The notes: generated by a model not told the origin, from the letters alone. A stretch of DNA of 55,727 bases from Deltaproteobacteria bacterium (GCA_016874735.1 VGTI01000023.1:1-55727); one strand, 5' to 3'. Shown: positions 16,464 to 26,510, counted from the first letter of the stretch. Program-made: numbers and translations.

Positions 16464-17981
16464 TTAGGAAAACCAGCGAGACCTGTCCAAAGCCAGGAAG
16501 TATACGTTGTATGTGCACTCATCTTGCCAAAGTTGGGTCAATTTTTCTCCCAGGTCGGGATAAAGTGTTCTGATGGTACGATCCAAAATATAAAAGCGAC
16601 CAGAATTTCCTCCGCGACAAAAGGTGAGGAGTTCCTCAGTAACCTTGTACTGCGTGGCCTTCTGAAAATATTGATCTGCATAGAGCTGGTCGTTGATTTC
16701 CCGTAGCGACCCAGATACTTGTTGCGCCGCAAAAAAGTCAAGTTGCGCCACAACAATTTGTCTTTTGGTCCCCCACAACATCAGAGCACCGAATATAAGT
16801 GTAAACAAAGCCCGTCGGGTATCTCTCATGCCACGCGCGGCGACTTGGCGGTAGGCAAATAGCGCCGGAATTAAGGTGAGGGAGATGGCAGGAACGAGAT
16901 AGCGCGGTCCAAATCCCCAGTCCCCGCGGCTATTTTTCCATCCGCCTGCAACGATGACAATCACGAGCAAGTTCAGCCAGATAAGCCAGCTCTCCCGCGG
17001 ATAGATCTTGGCGTGAATTTTTGCACCCAAAAGCGCAAACACTACAACCGGAAAGTATATAAATACACTCCCTGTCGGCCCGATGAAATAATCAGGTAGC
17101 GAGTTCTTAAAATGAGCGAGATCATACCAGTCACTGCGTACGCGCGGAAAAGCCGGTCCTAGCCCCATCTGCAAAACGCTACCGAATTTATAGTAGTTTA
17201 GTGCCAATTGTAGGATACCGCACAGCGTCATAAAAAATACGCCACAGTATGCCAGACGTCGCGACTCACGCGCATCGAGGCGCCGCCAAAAGAGAGCTAG
17301 CAACACAAAGCCGAAAAAAAGACAGTAGTAAACCTTGGTATGAACTAGCGTCGTCAAAAGCACCGAGATCAGGATCATCAGCTGCATCGGTCGAGCCGAC
17401 TTCCCCAACGTCTCTGGATGAGCCAAATAGTGATCCAGATATCTAAATAAACACAAAATCCCCGCAAGCTGCACCATCTGCAATAGTTCTGAGCTCTGTG
17501 CCCTTAAATAAAAGGAGATTGCAGTCGCAAAAAGGTAAGCGAATATGCATACAACGCCCCACAGCGCGGCCTGGGACTTCCGGGCAATCACGAGTAATGC
17601 GGCGAGGAATAGTGTCGCTAAAAGCGCGTTCCACGTATTTAACGCTAAAATCAGTCGCAACGGCTGAGCATCCGGCCCCACCACGGCCATTGGTGCTAAA
17701 AACGAGAGGGTGTTGGTGAGGCCCCAACGCGAAAAGTAGGCCTGGCGCTCCTGATTTTCCCAAAAGTACTGATCAGGTTGACTTTGGGGTGGTAGGAGAT
17801 TGGCTGGAATCTCCTCCTTGTCCGCGAAAGGAACGCCCAAAGTATGATGCTTGAGTAAATACCGAGCCTCGTGCCTGATGGCGACGGGATCACCAGCAAA
17901 GACGAAGAACGGCTGCGTCATCAGCTGAAACAGGAAGAATAGGCCAAGTATCAGATAAAATGATCGCGAGCTGAGGCGCAT
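16464..17981 (-). CDS. Polytopic membrane protein, possibly GT-C-type glycosyltransferase
   Basis: A 505-residue protein with about 10-12 predicted helices. Loops between the first helices are polar and rich in acidic and aromatic residues (after FFVFAGDPVAIRHEARYLL), and a GWKNSRGDWGFGPRYLVPAI segment sits late in the chain, a pattern like dolichyl-phosphate-mannose-type GT-C enzymes that use lipid-linked sugars. I cannot find a clear catalytic DxD or DE pair, so the function is unproven. It is separated by 155 nt from the cyclase pair and may have its own role in envelope or glycan assembly. Confidence 0.55.
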   Translation of the reverse strand: MRLSSRSFYLILGLFFLFQLMTQPFFVFAGDPVAIRHEARYLLKHHTLGVPFADKEEIPANLLPPQSQPDQYFWENQERQAYFSRWGLTNTLSFLAPMAVVGPDAQPLRLILALNTWNALLATLFLAALLVIARKSQAALWGVVCIFAYLFATAISFYLRAQSSELLQMVQLAGILCLFRYLDHYLAHPETLGKSARPMQLMILISVLLTTLVHTKVYYCLFFGFVLLALFWRRLDARESRRLAYCGVFFMTLCGILQLALNYYKFGSVLQMGLGPAFPRVRSDWYDLAHFKNSLPDYFIGPTGSVFIYFPVVVFALLGAKIHAKIYPRESWLIWLNLLVIVIVAGGWKNSRGDWGFGPRYLVPAISLTLIPALFAYRQVAARGMRDTRRALFTLIFGALMLWGTKRQIVVAQLDFFAAQQVSGSLREINDQLYADQYFQKATQYKVTEELLTFCRGGNSGRFYILDRTIRTLYPDLGEKLTQLWQDECTYNVYFLALDRSRWFS

Positions 17982-18008
17982 ATCTCTCGACCCTATCCTG
18001 CCATGACA

Positions 18009-18677
18009 TTATTTACCGCAAGCGATCTCATGCTTAGTTTCAGAATCTTTAGTCGCCAGGAAGCGTGCTTCCACGATCTGAGCAAATGGTCTCGCGGTAT
18101 CAAATTTGTCGCTGAGGATAACGAGCAGCTCTTTGTTTTCTCCGCTGTACTTAGCCTTCGTAGTCATAAAAACCGTCGGTTTACCCTCGTGTTTGTCGTC
18201 ACGACGAATAAAGGTCACATCCACAGGTTGCTCTTTGGTCCCCAGCGTCTTCTTATCTTCGGGCAAGGTGTAATCAAGAATTTTGCCAGGCTCCACATTA
18301 CCGCTTCCAGTAATGAGGAATCCCCCGTCACCGATGCCTTCGCTGTATTGAAACCCAAATGAGAACGACTCGCTGACACTTCCAGGTCGAACCTTATTGG
18401 CATCACGTCGCATGTGATTAAACGAACATCCATAAGCAGGCTTACGAAGAGCGTAAAGCGACTTCCCTTTGATAACGGTCATCCTTTTGGTGCCCCAGTC
18501 ATCACAAGTTGTGACACAGCCGACCAAACTCGAAGCAGCGAAAGCCCCACCGCAGGTTTCTTCGCACTGGGCTGCTGCGGCGGTTAACTGCGAGCCTTTG
18601 CCATCCTGGCTGGCACCATCAGAGGTACTCTTGCAGGCTGCTGCGACGACAACGAGACCGAGAATTGCCTTCTTCAT
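18009..18677 (-). CDS. Predicted lipoprotein, unknown function
   Basis: A 222-residue protein with a short signal peptide ending AILGLVVVAAAC, where Cys15 is the likely lipidation site. Just after it comes a Cys-rich stretch (CEETCGGAFAASSLVGCVTTC) that probably forms two disulfides. The rest is soluble and mostly beta-like. I recognise no family. It starts with a normal ATG and lies 83 nt downstream of the end of the exonuclease gene on the same strand. Export and lipid anchoring are well supported; everything else is open. Confidence 0.65.
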   Translation of the reverse strand: MKKAILGLVVVAAACKSTSDGASQDGKGSQLTAAAAQCEETCGGAFAASSLVGCVTTCDDWGTKRMTVIKGKSLYALRKPAYGCSFNHMRRDANKVRPGSVSESFSFGFQYSEGIGDGGFLITGSGNVEPGKILDYTLPEDKKTLGTKEQPVDVTFIRRDDKHEGKPTVFMTTKAKYSGENKELLVILSDKFDTARPFAQIVEARFLATKDSETKHEIACGK

Positions 18678-18760
18678 ACTAACCCCGTGTACCTAAATTT
18701 GATGATTTAGTGACAGGATAGCATGTAAACCCAGGAAAATGCACCGGTAGTTCCGTAGGA

Positions 18761-20437
18761 CTAGGTGCTGCGGCCTGCTAGCAAATCTGCTAATGATACA
18801 AAGCGCCCCTCGTATCTTCCGTTATAGATCCACCACAAAGTCGCATTGACCCGATTGGCATCGTGTTCGCTCAGTGGTTTGGCCTGAATTTTTTGGTGCT
18901 CACGCTCTAAAGTGGCAGCAAACTTGCCGGCGAGGTGGCCCAGCCAGTTTTCGTCGTCCAGGTCGAGGCTAAGCGGCGTGACCGCATGAGGATGACCGCG
19001 CACGATGTGATGAGCCTGCCAGGCACCATCACTGCCAGGAACGATGACGAGACCAGTCGTATCGAATATGGGAGTAAGCTTGGCTGGAATCCTTGTCTCG
19101 CGGAGCTTCTGACTGGTTTCACGCAACACGTCGTCACTGCGACGCGCCGCTGGCTTAAAGATGCGCACCAGGGCCTGTCGCCAAGCCGGTTTATCCGCCC
19201 TCAGTTTATCGAGCTCCCCACGGAAAAAAGCCTCTAAAATCGGTAGCATATGGCCTGGCAATTTCAGCCCATGGCGCGTGGCTTCAACGCCACAGGCAAG
19301 GCCAATGGCGTCTATAAGCTCAGCTGCAATGCGGCGATCACGCACTGGCCCAAAGGCCTGAATGGTCCCAGGAACGAGTGCCCCCACCCCTAACATTAAC
19401 CCATCACCGTCTGCCGCCACATAGATGGTTTGGAGGATGCGCTGATGCCACAGTACCGCTTGAAATACCGGCTTTGACTCCTGAATTGCGCTACATTCTG
19501 CCAGCATTGCCGCAAAACTATTCTCCGTGCGGCTGACCTTTAGGTCGGCGGCCTTCAGCACCAACTTTAGAAGCGGCCTCGGTAGCTGATCAAACACCTT
19601 GAGGCGACCAACCTCTCGGTGGAGATGGATCGCACTACTGGTAAACATCAGTCGATTTTGCTGGTCAAATAGCGAAAAAACGCCAGGTCCCGACGGGACC
19701 GCAGCCAAAACCTGCGGCTGCAGGCGCCACCCAAGACGCATACTGGACTCTATATCGCCTTGTAACCTAATCGCGGCATCGATGGTGGCGATCTGGTGAT
19801 CAGCCAGGCGACCGAGCAGCACTTTGAAGAGGTCCAGAGTCACAACCGCATCGGCCTCAGCCCGATGGAGCTCACCAGCATGGATCTCGAAGTACTTGGC
19901 AAGCCCACGCAGTGATTTATCGGGAGCCTCGGACGCCAACTTCTCGACCAAAAGATGAGTGCAGATATAGAAATTTTCCATATCAACGTTGGCCGCCACT
20001 TTGGCAAAGTGACGAATGAACTTCATATCGCCGATCGTATTGTGACTAACCAAGATGTCGTCACCGACAAAACTCAAGAAGAGAGGCATGACCTCACCGA
20101 TTTTCGGAGCGCCACGCACCATCTGGTTATTGATACCAGTCATGCGCCGGACAATCGGCGGAATCGGTATCTCGGGATTTACCATGGAGTAAAACTTATC
20201 GACGACCTTGCCGCCCTCGTACCGGAGTGCACAGATCTCGGTAATGCCGTTACGCTCGGGATTTCCACCTGTGGTCTCAATGTCAAAGACAATGTAGCGG
20301 CCTTCGCCTAGCGGACGCTCCACAGTGGTCCTGATATGGCCACTTACCCGCGGAATATTGAGAAGAGCACGCTTCTTACCACTGTGGCGCCGCTTTTGCT
20401 GATGCCGCCTATGGTCGGGGCGCTTCGACTGATTCAT
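18761..20437 (-). CDS. DnaQ-like 3'-5' exonuclease fused to a UvrC/GIY-YIG-type region
   Basis: A 558-residue fusion. The N-terminal exonuclease (about 47-215) has the DEDDh residues: FDIETTG, SHNTIGDMKF and HRAEADAVVTLD. After about 35 residues a second part follows the layout of the DNA polymerase III epsilon/UvrC fusions, where the GIY-YIG nuclease would begin PGVY..YVG-x-A-x-x-LrrRv. Here it reads PGVFSLFD...LMFTSSAIHLHREV, so both Tyr and the Gly are changed and nuclease activity there is doubtful. The fusion family is uncharacterised but expected in DNA repair. Its ATG overlaps the stop of the dihydroorotase gene (ATGA), indicating coupled translation. Confidence 0.8.
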   Translation of the reverse strand: MNQSKRPDHRRHQQKRRHSGKKRALLNIPRVSGHIRTTVERPLGEGRYIVFDIETTGGNPERNGITEICALRYEGGKVVDKFYSMVNPEIPIPPIVRRMTGINNQMVRGAPKIGEVMPLFLSFVGDDILVSHNTIGDMKFIRHFAKVAANVDMENFYICTHLLVEKLASEAPDKSLRGLAKYFEIHAGELHRAEADAVVTLDLFKVLLGRLADHQIATIDAAIRLQGDIESSMRLGWRLQPQVLAAVPSGPGVFSLFDQQNRLMFTSSAIHLHREVGRLKVFDQLPRPLLKLVLKAADLKVSRTENSFAAMLAECSAIQESKPVFQAVLWHQRILQTIYVAADGDGLMLGVGALVPGTIQAFGPVRDRRIAAELIDAIGLACGVEATRHGLKLPGHMLPILEAFFRGELDKLRADKPAWRQALVRIFKPAARRSDDVLRETSQKLRETRIPAKLTPIFDTTGLVIVPGSDGAWQAHHIVRGHPHAVTPLSLDLDDENWLGHLAGKFAATLEREHQKIQAKPLSEHDANRVNATLWWIYNGRYEGRFVSLADLLAGRST

Positions 20438-21840
20438 GACACTCCAGTTTCGTGATGAGATCCGCAGTATACTTGGCGCCCACGGTTCCAGGTGGCCAGT
20501 ACATCACGGGGTACATGCCATCCAGCGTAAGGCGTCCAGCCGCATTTACTGACGACATCTTGTGAGAGAATCGTATGTTCCTCGTCGCCAAGGACCACAA
20601 AGTCGGCATCGTTGCCAGGAGCCAACGATCCCTTATGGTGCCAGCCCAGTAGTTTAGCCGGAGCGGCGCTGGCCATGGCCACTGCGCGCTCTAGGGGCAA
20701 ACCAAAGCGGTTACTGCACGTAATCAGTAGTTGGTAGAAAAGCTCGACTCCAGGCACACCCGAGGGTGAGTGCGCGACATCCGCATATTTTTCCGCCAGC
20801 GTATGGGGCGCGTGATCTGTGGCAAAGATTTCGATCGCCCCTTGCGCAAAGAGGCGACTCAGGGCCTCGACCTCTTCGGGTGCACGTAGCGGGGGGTTCA
20901 TCTTGACCAACGGTCCAAGGCGCTCGTAGTCGGCTGTTGAGAACAGTAGATGGTGCGGCGCCACTTCGCAGGTGACAGGCACACCGCGTGCTCTGGCCTC
21001 GGCTACCAATTCCACCTCAAGCGCGGTGCTGATGTGCGCGATATGAATGGGGCGACGATAGGTGGTCCGCGCCCATTCGAGAATGGCGCGCGTCGATGTA
21101 TGGGCAGCGTCACTACTCCGAATAGCGGAGTGGACTGCAAAGGCCGCGTTATTGGTCTCGTGCAGCTGCCGCCCGAACCTTTGATGGTTACAGTCAATGG
21201 TGCATTGATCTTCAGAATGGAAGACCACAACTTTTTCGCCGTGATCGGGTAGCACCCGGGCCAAGGTCTCTAAATCGTCGTAAAGTAGCTCGCCCGTGGT
21301 CCGCCCGTAAAATACCTTGAGACCACACAGCGGCAACTCCGGGTCTAGCAGTAGTCCGCGCAAGTCATTGATGTTGCTGAGTCCGACACCCAAGAAAAAT
21401 GCATGCTCCAGGCCCGAGGCGCGCGCCCGTGCGGCCTTTTCCATGACGGATGATCTGGTCATCATGGGCGGCAGCGTGTTTGGCATATCAGCGACGGCTA
21501 TCACGCCACCACGCCAGGCGCCCCGCGCCAACGTATGCCAGTCCTCTTTATGCGTCAGCCCGGGATCCCGGCTGTGAACATGAACATCGATTGCTGCAGG
21601 AAGCAGTATGCGCCCCCCAGCATCAACCACGGTCGCCTCAGGCAGCGCCGCAAAGTCGCCGACCGACATCAGCGAGGCTCTCGAAACATCCTGTAATTTC
21701 TCTTTGTTATCTGTTGTAGTGACACTAACGATGCGCCCCGCTGCGATCTCCATCGCGAACCCGTCACCGTTTGCCTGTCTTGCGTTTATGAGTCGAACCA
21801 TGTGGCCCTTACTGCTTGCTTCGTCGTGAGCCGCCACCAT
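20434..21840 (-). CDS. pyrC: Dihydroorotase-type amidohydrolase
   Basis: An amidohydrolase of about 468 residues from the ATG at 21840, which follows TAAGG; another ATG at 21801 after AAGGG is also possible, and a longer TTG start at 21888 is less likely. Zinc-site motifs are in order: DVHVHSRDPG (HxH), GLKVFYGRTTG with a Lys in the usual carbamylated position, HSEDQ, HIAHIST and the catalytic Asp in ATDHAPHT. The set fits class I dihydroorotase, which closes the ring in de novo pyrimidine synthesis; allantoinase is the main alternative. No other pyr gene is adjacent, but uracil catabolism lies 10 kb away. Confidence 0.8.
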   Translation of the reverse strand: MVAAHDEASSKGHMVRLINARQANGDGFAMEIAAGRIVSVTTTDNKEKLQDVSRASLMSVGDFAALPEATVVDAGGRILLPAAIDVHVHSRDPGLTHKEDWHTLARGAWRGGVIAVADMPNTLPPMMTRSSVMEKAARARASGLEHAFFLGVGLSNINDLRGLLLDPELPLCGLKVFYGRTTGELLYDDLETLARVLPDHGEKVVVFHSEDQCTIDCNHQRFGRQLHETNNAAFAVHSAIRSSDAAHTSTRAILEWARTTYRRPIHIAHISTALEVELVAEARARGVPVTCEVAPHHLLFSTADYERLGPLVKMNPPLRAPEEVEALSRLFAQGAIEIFATDHAPHTLAEKYADVAHSPSGVPGVELFYQLLITCSNRFGLPLERAVAMASAAPAKLLGWHHKGSLAPGNDADFVVLGDEEHTILSQDVVSKCGWTPYAGWHVPRDVLATWNRGRQVYCGSHHETGVS

Positions 21841-21975
21841 AACCTTAGACAATCCGAGTGAGCAAGGTGTAAGACTACCTAAGTACAACCTTCAACCTAC
21901 CGAGTTGAGCGAGAAAAGGGCACCTTGCCGAATCATCGTGGTTGAGGTAGGCAAGGCAGCATAGGAGGAATTCTC

Positions 21976-22299
21976 ATGAGTGCTCAAGACGCATTACAAC
22001 AAATCAAAACTGACATCGAAACCAACCCGATCTGCCTCTTTATGAAGGGTACCCCCGACGCTCCTCAGTGTGGCTTCTCAGCGCAAGTCGTGCACATCCT
22101 GAACTCCTACGGCGTCAAGTTCCACGCTGTAAATGTCCTAGCTGACTGGGACATCCGTGAGGGCATCAAGCAGTACACCAACTGGCCGACGATTCCGCAA
22201 CTCTATGTGAACGGCAAGTTTGTTGGTGGCTGCGACATCACCGCCGAGCTTCACCGCAAAGGTCAATTGGCCGAAGTATTGGGCGCGACACAGAAGTAA
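21976..22299 (+). CDS. grxD: Monothiol glutaredoxin Grx4 type
   Basis: A 107-residue single-domain monothiol glutaredoxin with the CGFS site at Cys32, preceded by FMKGTPDAPQ and followed by the glutathione-binding TIPQLYV and GGCDI segments. Such proteins carry a [2Fe-2S] cluster bridged with glutathione and pass it to acceptors, and often partner BolA. A strong Shine-Dalgarno TAGGAGGAA precedes the ATG. It is a single gene between a divergent dihydroorotase and the PLP enzyme downstream, and all expected residues are present. Confidence 0.95.
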   Translation: MSAQDALQQIKTDIETNPICLFMKGTPDAPQCGFSAQVVHILNSYGVKFHAVNVLADWDIREGIKQYTNWPTIPQLYVNGKFVGGCDITAELHRKGQLAEVLGATQK

Positions 22300-22365
22300 C
22301 AAAATTCCGTTATGATACTCCAGAGATAATACTTCAGACATGATGTTCCAGGGAGGGATGCCGCC

Positions 22366-23511
22366 GTGGCTGTTGATTCGAAGCATTTTACCAATGTAGT
22401 CCACGCCGGAGCCCAACCTGAGGCCGTCACGGGTGCCATCATGACGCCAATCTTCATGACGTCCACCTACGTGCAGGAGGAGCCTGGAGTTCACAAGGGT
22501 TATGATTACTCGCGTGCCGACAATCCGACTAGGGCTGCGTACGAGGCAGCACTGGCGACGATTGAGGGCGCTAAATACGGACTCGCCTTTTCCTCAGGTC
22601 TAGCGGCGGAACAAGCCATTGTTCAGCTCCTATCTCCCGGAGCTCGGGTGATTGTGTCGGATGACGTGTACGGTGGGACGGGCAGACTGTTCCGGCGCCT
22701 TTACGCCAAGTATGGCATCGACTTTCAGTTTATCGACCTTGCCGACAAAGCTGCCTTAACGGCAGCGATGACTCCAGCTACAAAGATGATCTGGGTAGAG
22801 ACGCCGTCCAATCCGACGATGAAGATCATCGACGTCCGCCATGTCGCCGCACTTGCTAAAAAGGCGGGTGCCCTGACGGTCGTCGACAATACTTTTGCAA
22901 CACCGATATTTCAGTCCCCCCTGAAGCTAGGTGCGGACATTGTGGTCCATAGCACGACCAAATACATTGGTGGCCACTCGGACATGATCGGTGGCGCCCT
23001 CATGACTAGCGACGACAGCCTCTTTGAGCAGTTAAAGTTCATCCAGTTTGCCGCGGGAGCTGTGCCGGCCCCGCTCGAATGCTTTCTCTTGCACCGTAGT
23101 ATTAAGACGCTGGCTGTGCGGATGCAGCAACACGAGCGCAATGCGCAAATCGTCGCGACGATGCTTAGCTCACATCCTAAAGTCAAACGGGTTTACTACC
23201 CTGGACTGACCCATGATCCGGGACATCAGCTGGCCAAGGAGCAGATGAGTGGATACTCCGGTATGGTCAGCTTTGATCACGGCGGGAGTTATGCCGAGGT
23301 CGTCGCTTTCCTACAAAAGCTTAAAGTATTCTCGCTAGCAGAAAGCCTCGGTGGCGTAGAGTCTCTCGTCAACCATCCCGAACGCATGACGCATGCATCG
23401 GTGCCGGAAGATCTCCGGCGCAAACTTGGCATCGGGCCGCAGCTCATACGTTTATCGGTTGGTATCGAGCATGCCGACGATCTGATCAACGATTTAACTC
23501 AAGCTCTTTGA
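22366..23511 (+). CDS. Cys/Met-metabolism PLP enzyme (cystathionine gamma-synthase/lyase type)
   Basis: A 381-residue fold-type I enzyme starting at GTG with GGGAGGG upstream. It shows YDYSRADNPTR near the N-terminus (phosphate binding from the other subunit), SSGLAAEQAI, the cofactor Asp in VVDNTFATP and the Schiff-base Lys199 in HSTTKYIGGHSD, and a typical end with SLGGVESLVNHPERMTHAS. This supports the MetB/MetC/CGL group that makes or breaks cystathionine. The synthase versus gamma-lyase choice cannot be made from motifs alone. The following gene starts 15 nt after its stop. Confidence 0.85.
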   Translation: MAVDSKHFTNVVHAGAQPEAVTGAIMTPIFMTSTYVQEEPGVHKGYDYSRADNPTRAAYEAALATIEGAKYGLAFSSGLAAEQAIVQLLSPGARVIVSDDVYGGTGRLFRRLYAKYGIDFQFIDLADKAALTAAMTPATKMIWVETPSNPTMKIIDVRHVAALAKKAGALTVVDNTFATPIFQSPLKLGADIVVHSTTKYIGGHSDMIGGALMTSDDSLFEQLKFIQFAAGAVPAPLECFLLHRSIKTLAVRMQQHERNAQIVATMLSSHPKVKRVYYPGLTHDPGHQLAKEQMSGYSGMVSFDHGGSYAEVVAFLQKLKVFSLAESLGGVESLVNHPERMTHASVPEDLRRKLGIGPQLIRLSVGIEHADDLINDLTQAL

Positions 23512-23526
23512 CGCCACGAGGCTGCG

Positions 23527-25032
23527 ATGACGTCGTGCGGATCAGCTAAGCCATCGGCGGTAAATAAGTTTACGCGCCGCTCCTTTATTGGAGGTGCGGC
23601 GGCCCTTGGTGCTGCAGGATCCACAGCCGCGAGATCGGCACGCGCTGACGGGCTAGGCGCGGACGTGAGCGCTGACTATGGTATCAAACCAGGTGGCTCC
23701 GGCACGGCACCCACCTTCGTTAATTGGGCCCGCAATATTCATGCGCGGCCGCAAGAGATCGCCGTCCCGACCACTTTGGCCGCATTGCAAGAAGTGGTGA
23801 GCAAGGCTAAAGGGGTAAGAGCAGTAGGCTCGGGTCACTCCTATAGTCCTTGCGTACACTCAGATCTGGTGATCCTGAGTCTCGATAAACTCGATAAAAT
23901 TTTGGAGGTCGATCGCGCGACGATGCGCGTCAAGGTCGAGGCTGGCAAAAAACTTTATGCCTTCAACGAGGCCCTCGCTGAGCTTGGTCTAGCGCTCCCT
24001 AGTATAGGCGATATCGATCGGCAGTCGCTTGCCGGCATCGTATCCACAGGCACCCACGGTACAGGGATGCAGTGGGGTTCATTTGCCGATGCTGCAGCGG
24101 TACACGCGATCGATTTGGTTAAGGCAGATGGATCTCTCGTCAGCCTCAGTGCGGACCGTCCTGAAGACGCCGAGGCACTCGCCGCTGCTCGTTTAGGTCT
24201 AGGTTCCCTCGGCATCATCTACGCAATCACCTTCCAAGTGGTGCTAGCACATAATCTGGAGCTGCGGAGCTGGCTCACGACGCTGAGCGATGCCTTAGAT
24301 CCGCGCCATTACCGAGACAACGATCACTTCGAGTTTTTCCGCTTTCCTTTTACCGATAAAGTAAAGGCGATCAGTCGCAATCGCACGGATAAACCACGTG
24401 ACGAGCAGCGTGTCCGGACCTTCGTCGACAAAATCCTACTTGAAAACGTCGCGCTAGGAGGACTGCTTACTGCGGCTTCTCTCAGGCCGCGGTTGATGCC
24501 CAGACTTTACGATGCACTCACCAATCTGGTGTTTGATGAATCGCGTATCGACCGGTCAGACAAGATTATGGCATCCACGCGCCTCGTCCGCGTCAATGAG
24601 ATGGAATATGCGCTCCCTGTTGCTGCGATGCCCGAGGCGCACGAGCGCTTTAATAGACTGACGCAGTCCTTTGCCATGCGCGCCGAAAGTCCTTACTTTG
24701 CCAACTTCCCGACCGAGTCGCGCTTTGTACGCGGTGACCGCGGCAACCTTTTAAGTCCCAGTCAGGGCCAGGATGTTGGTTACTTTGCCGTCATGTCGCA
24801 TACCGCATTTAAAGGCTACGAGGAGTTTTTCCGAGCGATGGAGACGCAACTCCTCGCCCTTGGTGGGCGACCGCATTGGGGCAAGATGTTTTATCAAAAT
24901 CCGACATCACTCTATCCGGAATGGGCCAAATTTTTAGCCTACCGCGACCTCTGGGATCCAACCGGCAAGTTCCGCAATATCTATGTCGACCGTCTGATCG
25001 ACGGTCGTGAGATGGTGATCGAGATCGGCTAG
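23527..25032 (+). CDS. Tat-exported FAD-linked aldonolactone oxidase
   Basis: A 501-residue enzyme with a Tat-type leader (FTRRSFIGGAAALGAAG). The FAD-binding domain has RAVGSGHSYSPC, whose His is the usual site of covalent flavin attachment, and STGTHGTG. The C-terminal ALO domain ends with HWGK, matching the HWxK signature of L-gulono- and D-arabinono-1,4-lactone oxidases. These oxidise lactones to ascorbate or erythroascorbate using oxygen or another acceptor. Export by Tat fits a folded flavoprotein. The stop overlaps tail to tail by 4 nt with the convergent ALDH gene. Confidence 0.85.
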   Translation: MTSCGSAKPSAVNKFTRRSFIGGAAALGAAGSTAARSARADGLGADVSADYGIKPGGSGTAPTFVNWARNIHARPQEIAVPTTLAALQEVVSKAKGVRAVGSGHSYSPCVHSDLVILSLDKLDKILEVDRATMRVKVEAGKKLYAFNEALAELGLALPSIGDIDRQSLAGIVSTGTHGTGMQWGSFADAAAVHAIDLVKADGSLVSLSADRPEDAEALAAARLGLGSLGIIYAITFQVVLAHNLELRSWLTTLSDALDPRHYRDNDHFEFFRFPFTDKVKAISRNRTDKPRDEQRVRTFVDKILLENVALGGLLTAASLRPRLMPRLYDALTNLVFDESRIDRSDKIMASTRLVRVNEMEYALPVAAMPEAHERFNRLTQSFAMRAESPYFANFPTESRFVRGDRGNLLSPSQGQDVGYFAVMSHTAFKGYEEFFRAMETQLLALGGRPHWGKMFYQNPTSLYPEWAKFLAYRDLWDPTGKFRNIYVDRLIDGREMVIEIG

Positions 25033-26510
25033 TTTTTCGGTTCTCGCGGTTTCTGCGCAAAAGCCTCGAGCCGGAGACCCGTCCAAGCGATGCGTGCCAG
25101 TCGCCCCCAATGCGCTGTGTAGAGAGCCCCTATAAAGCGCACAAATCGGTCATACTTGCCCGGCGTATAGGGATACCAATTAGCCTCTATTTTATCGCCA
25201 GTTGCGTCTATCAAAACGGCTTTGCTACGGGTAAATCCGCGTAAGCCCTCAGGGCCCCTCAATTTACCAAAACCACTGCGTTTATAGCCACCAAATGGCA
25301 GACCCGGATTGCCTTCACTCATGTTGACGTTGTTAACTGAGACGCCACCCACCTCGAGAGCCCGCGTGATCCGATCTGCACGCGCTTGATCAGCAGTGAA
25401 CACACTAGCACACAGTCCGTAGTCGCTATCGTTAGCTAGCTGCACCGCGTCACCCTCATCACCGAACCTCATGATGGGGAGCACGGGCCCAAAGGTTTCG
25501 TCGCGCCAGACCTGCATGTCAGGTGTCACGTCAGTGAGAATAATCGGGCGCACCAACAAATCATCCGTGGTCGGCAGCTGGCCAAACACGAGCTTGGCAC
25601 CTTTGTCCAGCGCGTCTTTGACGTGGGCCACCACTTTGTCGCGCTGAAATCCTACCGTCATCCGCCCGATATCAACGTTGCCTTTGCTGTCGCCCTCGGC
25701 GACCTGGAGTTTACGCGCCTCTTCGACCAACTTAGCGACAAAAGCGTCATGCGCTTTGTCTTCAATTAGGAGCCGCTCGACTGCACTGCAGGATTGACCG
25801 GCGTTCGTAAAGGCCCCCCATAGGGCACCGGCCACCGGCCGTTTGAGTCCCGCATCGGCAAACACGATCATAGGATCTTTGCCACCGAGCTCCAGCTCAA
25901 CAGGGATCAAATGCCGTGCGGCTTGCGTCATAATTTTTTCTCCCGTAGCGCAGCTACCGGTGAAAAAGATTTTGCCTGGTTTTTGGTCGATGAGGTCACT
26001 GCCGACCTTACCGTCGCCATAAACAACTTTGACCGCAGCCCTCATTAAAGGCGCCGCCGCCAACATGTCCTCGACCAGGCCCTGACAAGGAGCATGTTCC
26101 GAGGGCTTATAGATAACGGCATTACCCGCCACATAGGCAGCTGCAATGCCAGTGATGGCATTGTGGAAGGGATAATTCCAGGGACAGATGATGAGAACCA
26201 CGCCGTAGGGTTCATGGTAGAGACGCGACTTCTTGCCAAGTAGCGTAATCGGTGTCGGTACTTTCTCATCAGCCAATATGCGGACGGCACGCCGCTCCAG
26301 CCAGTCCAACCAATCTACTGTGCCGACTATTTCAGCGATGAGGGCGTCGGTTCGGGATTTACCGACCTCAGCCATCACCCGTTCCACGATGGTCTCGCGA
26401 TTGGCCAAGATCGCTTTCTTAACTGCATTGATCTGATCGAGTCGCTCACGCGTTGTGAGGCCACGTTGCTGGACATAGGCTGCATATGCATCGTTGAATA
26501 TCTGCTTCAA
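25029..26510 (-). CDS. NAD(P)-dependent aldehyde dehydrogenase
   Basis: A 493-residue ALDH with the usual elements: a cofactor site near ICPWNYPF and YKPSEHAP, the general-base Glu in VELELGGKDP, the catalytic Cys in NAGQSCSAVERL, and a late EVGGVSVNN plus PFGGYKRSGFG. The lack of a long N-terminal region before the Rossmann part and the C-terminal hydrophobic stretch are like ALDH3-group enzymes that oxidise medium- to long-chain aldehydes. Substrate is not determined. Its 3' end overlaps the lactone oxidase gene by 4 nt in convergent orientation. Confidence 0.85.
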   Translation of the reverse strand: MKQIFNDAYAAYVQQRGLTTRERLDQINAVKKAILANRETIVERVMAEVGKSRTDALIAEIVGTVDWLDWLERRAVRILADEKVPTPITLLGKKSRLYHEPYGVVLIICPWNYPFHNAITGIAAAYVAGNAVIYKPSEHAPCQGLVEDMLAAAPLMRAAVKVVYGDGKVGSDLIDQKPGKIFFTGSCATGEKIMTQAARHLIPVELELGGKDPMIVFADAGLKRPVAGALWGAFTNAGQSCSAVERLLIEDKAHDAFVAKLVEEARKLQVAEGDSKGNVDIGRMTVGFQRDKVVAHVKDALDKGAKLVFGQLPTTDDLLVRPIILTDVTPDMQVWRDETFGPVLPIMRFGDEGDAVQLANDSDYGLCASVFTADQARADRITRALEVGGVSVNNVNMSEGNPGLPFGGYKRSGFGKLRGPEGLRGFTRSKAVLIDATGDKIEANWYPYTPGKYDRFVRFIGALYTAHWGRLARIAWTGLRLEAFAQKPREPKN

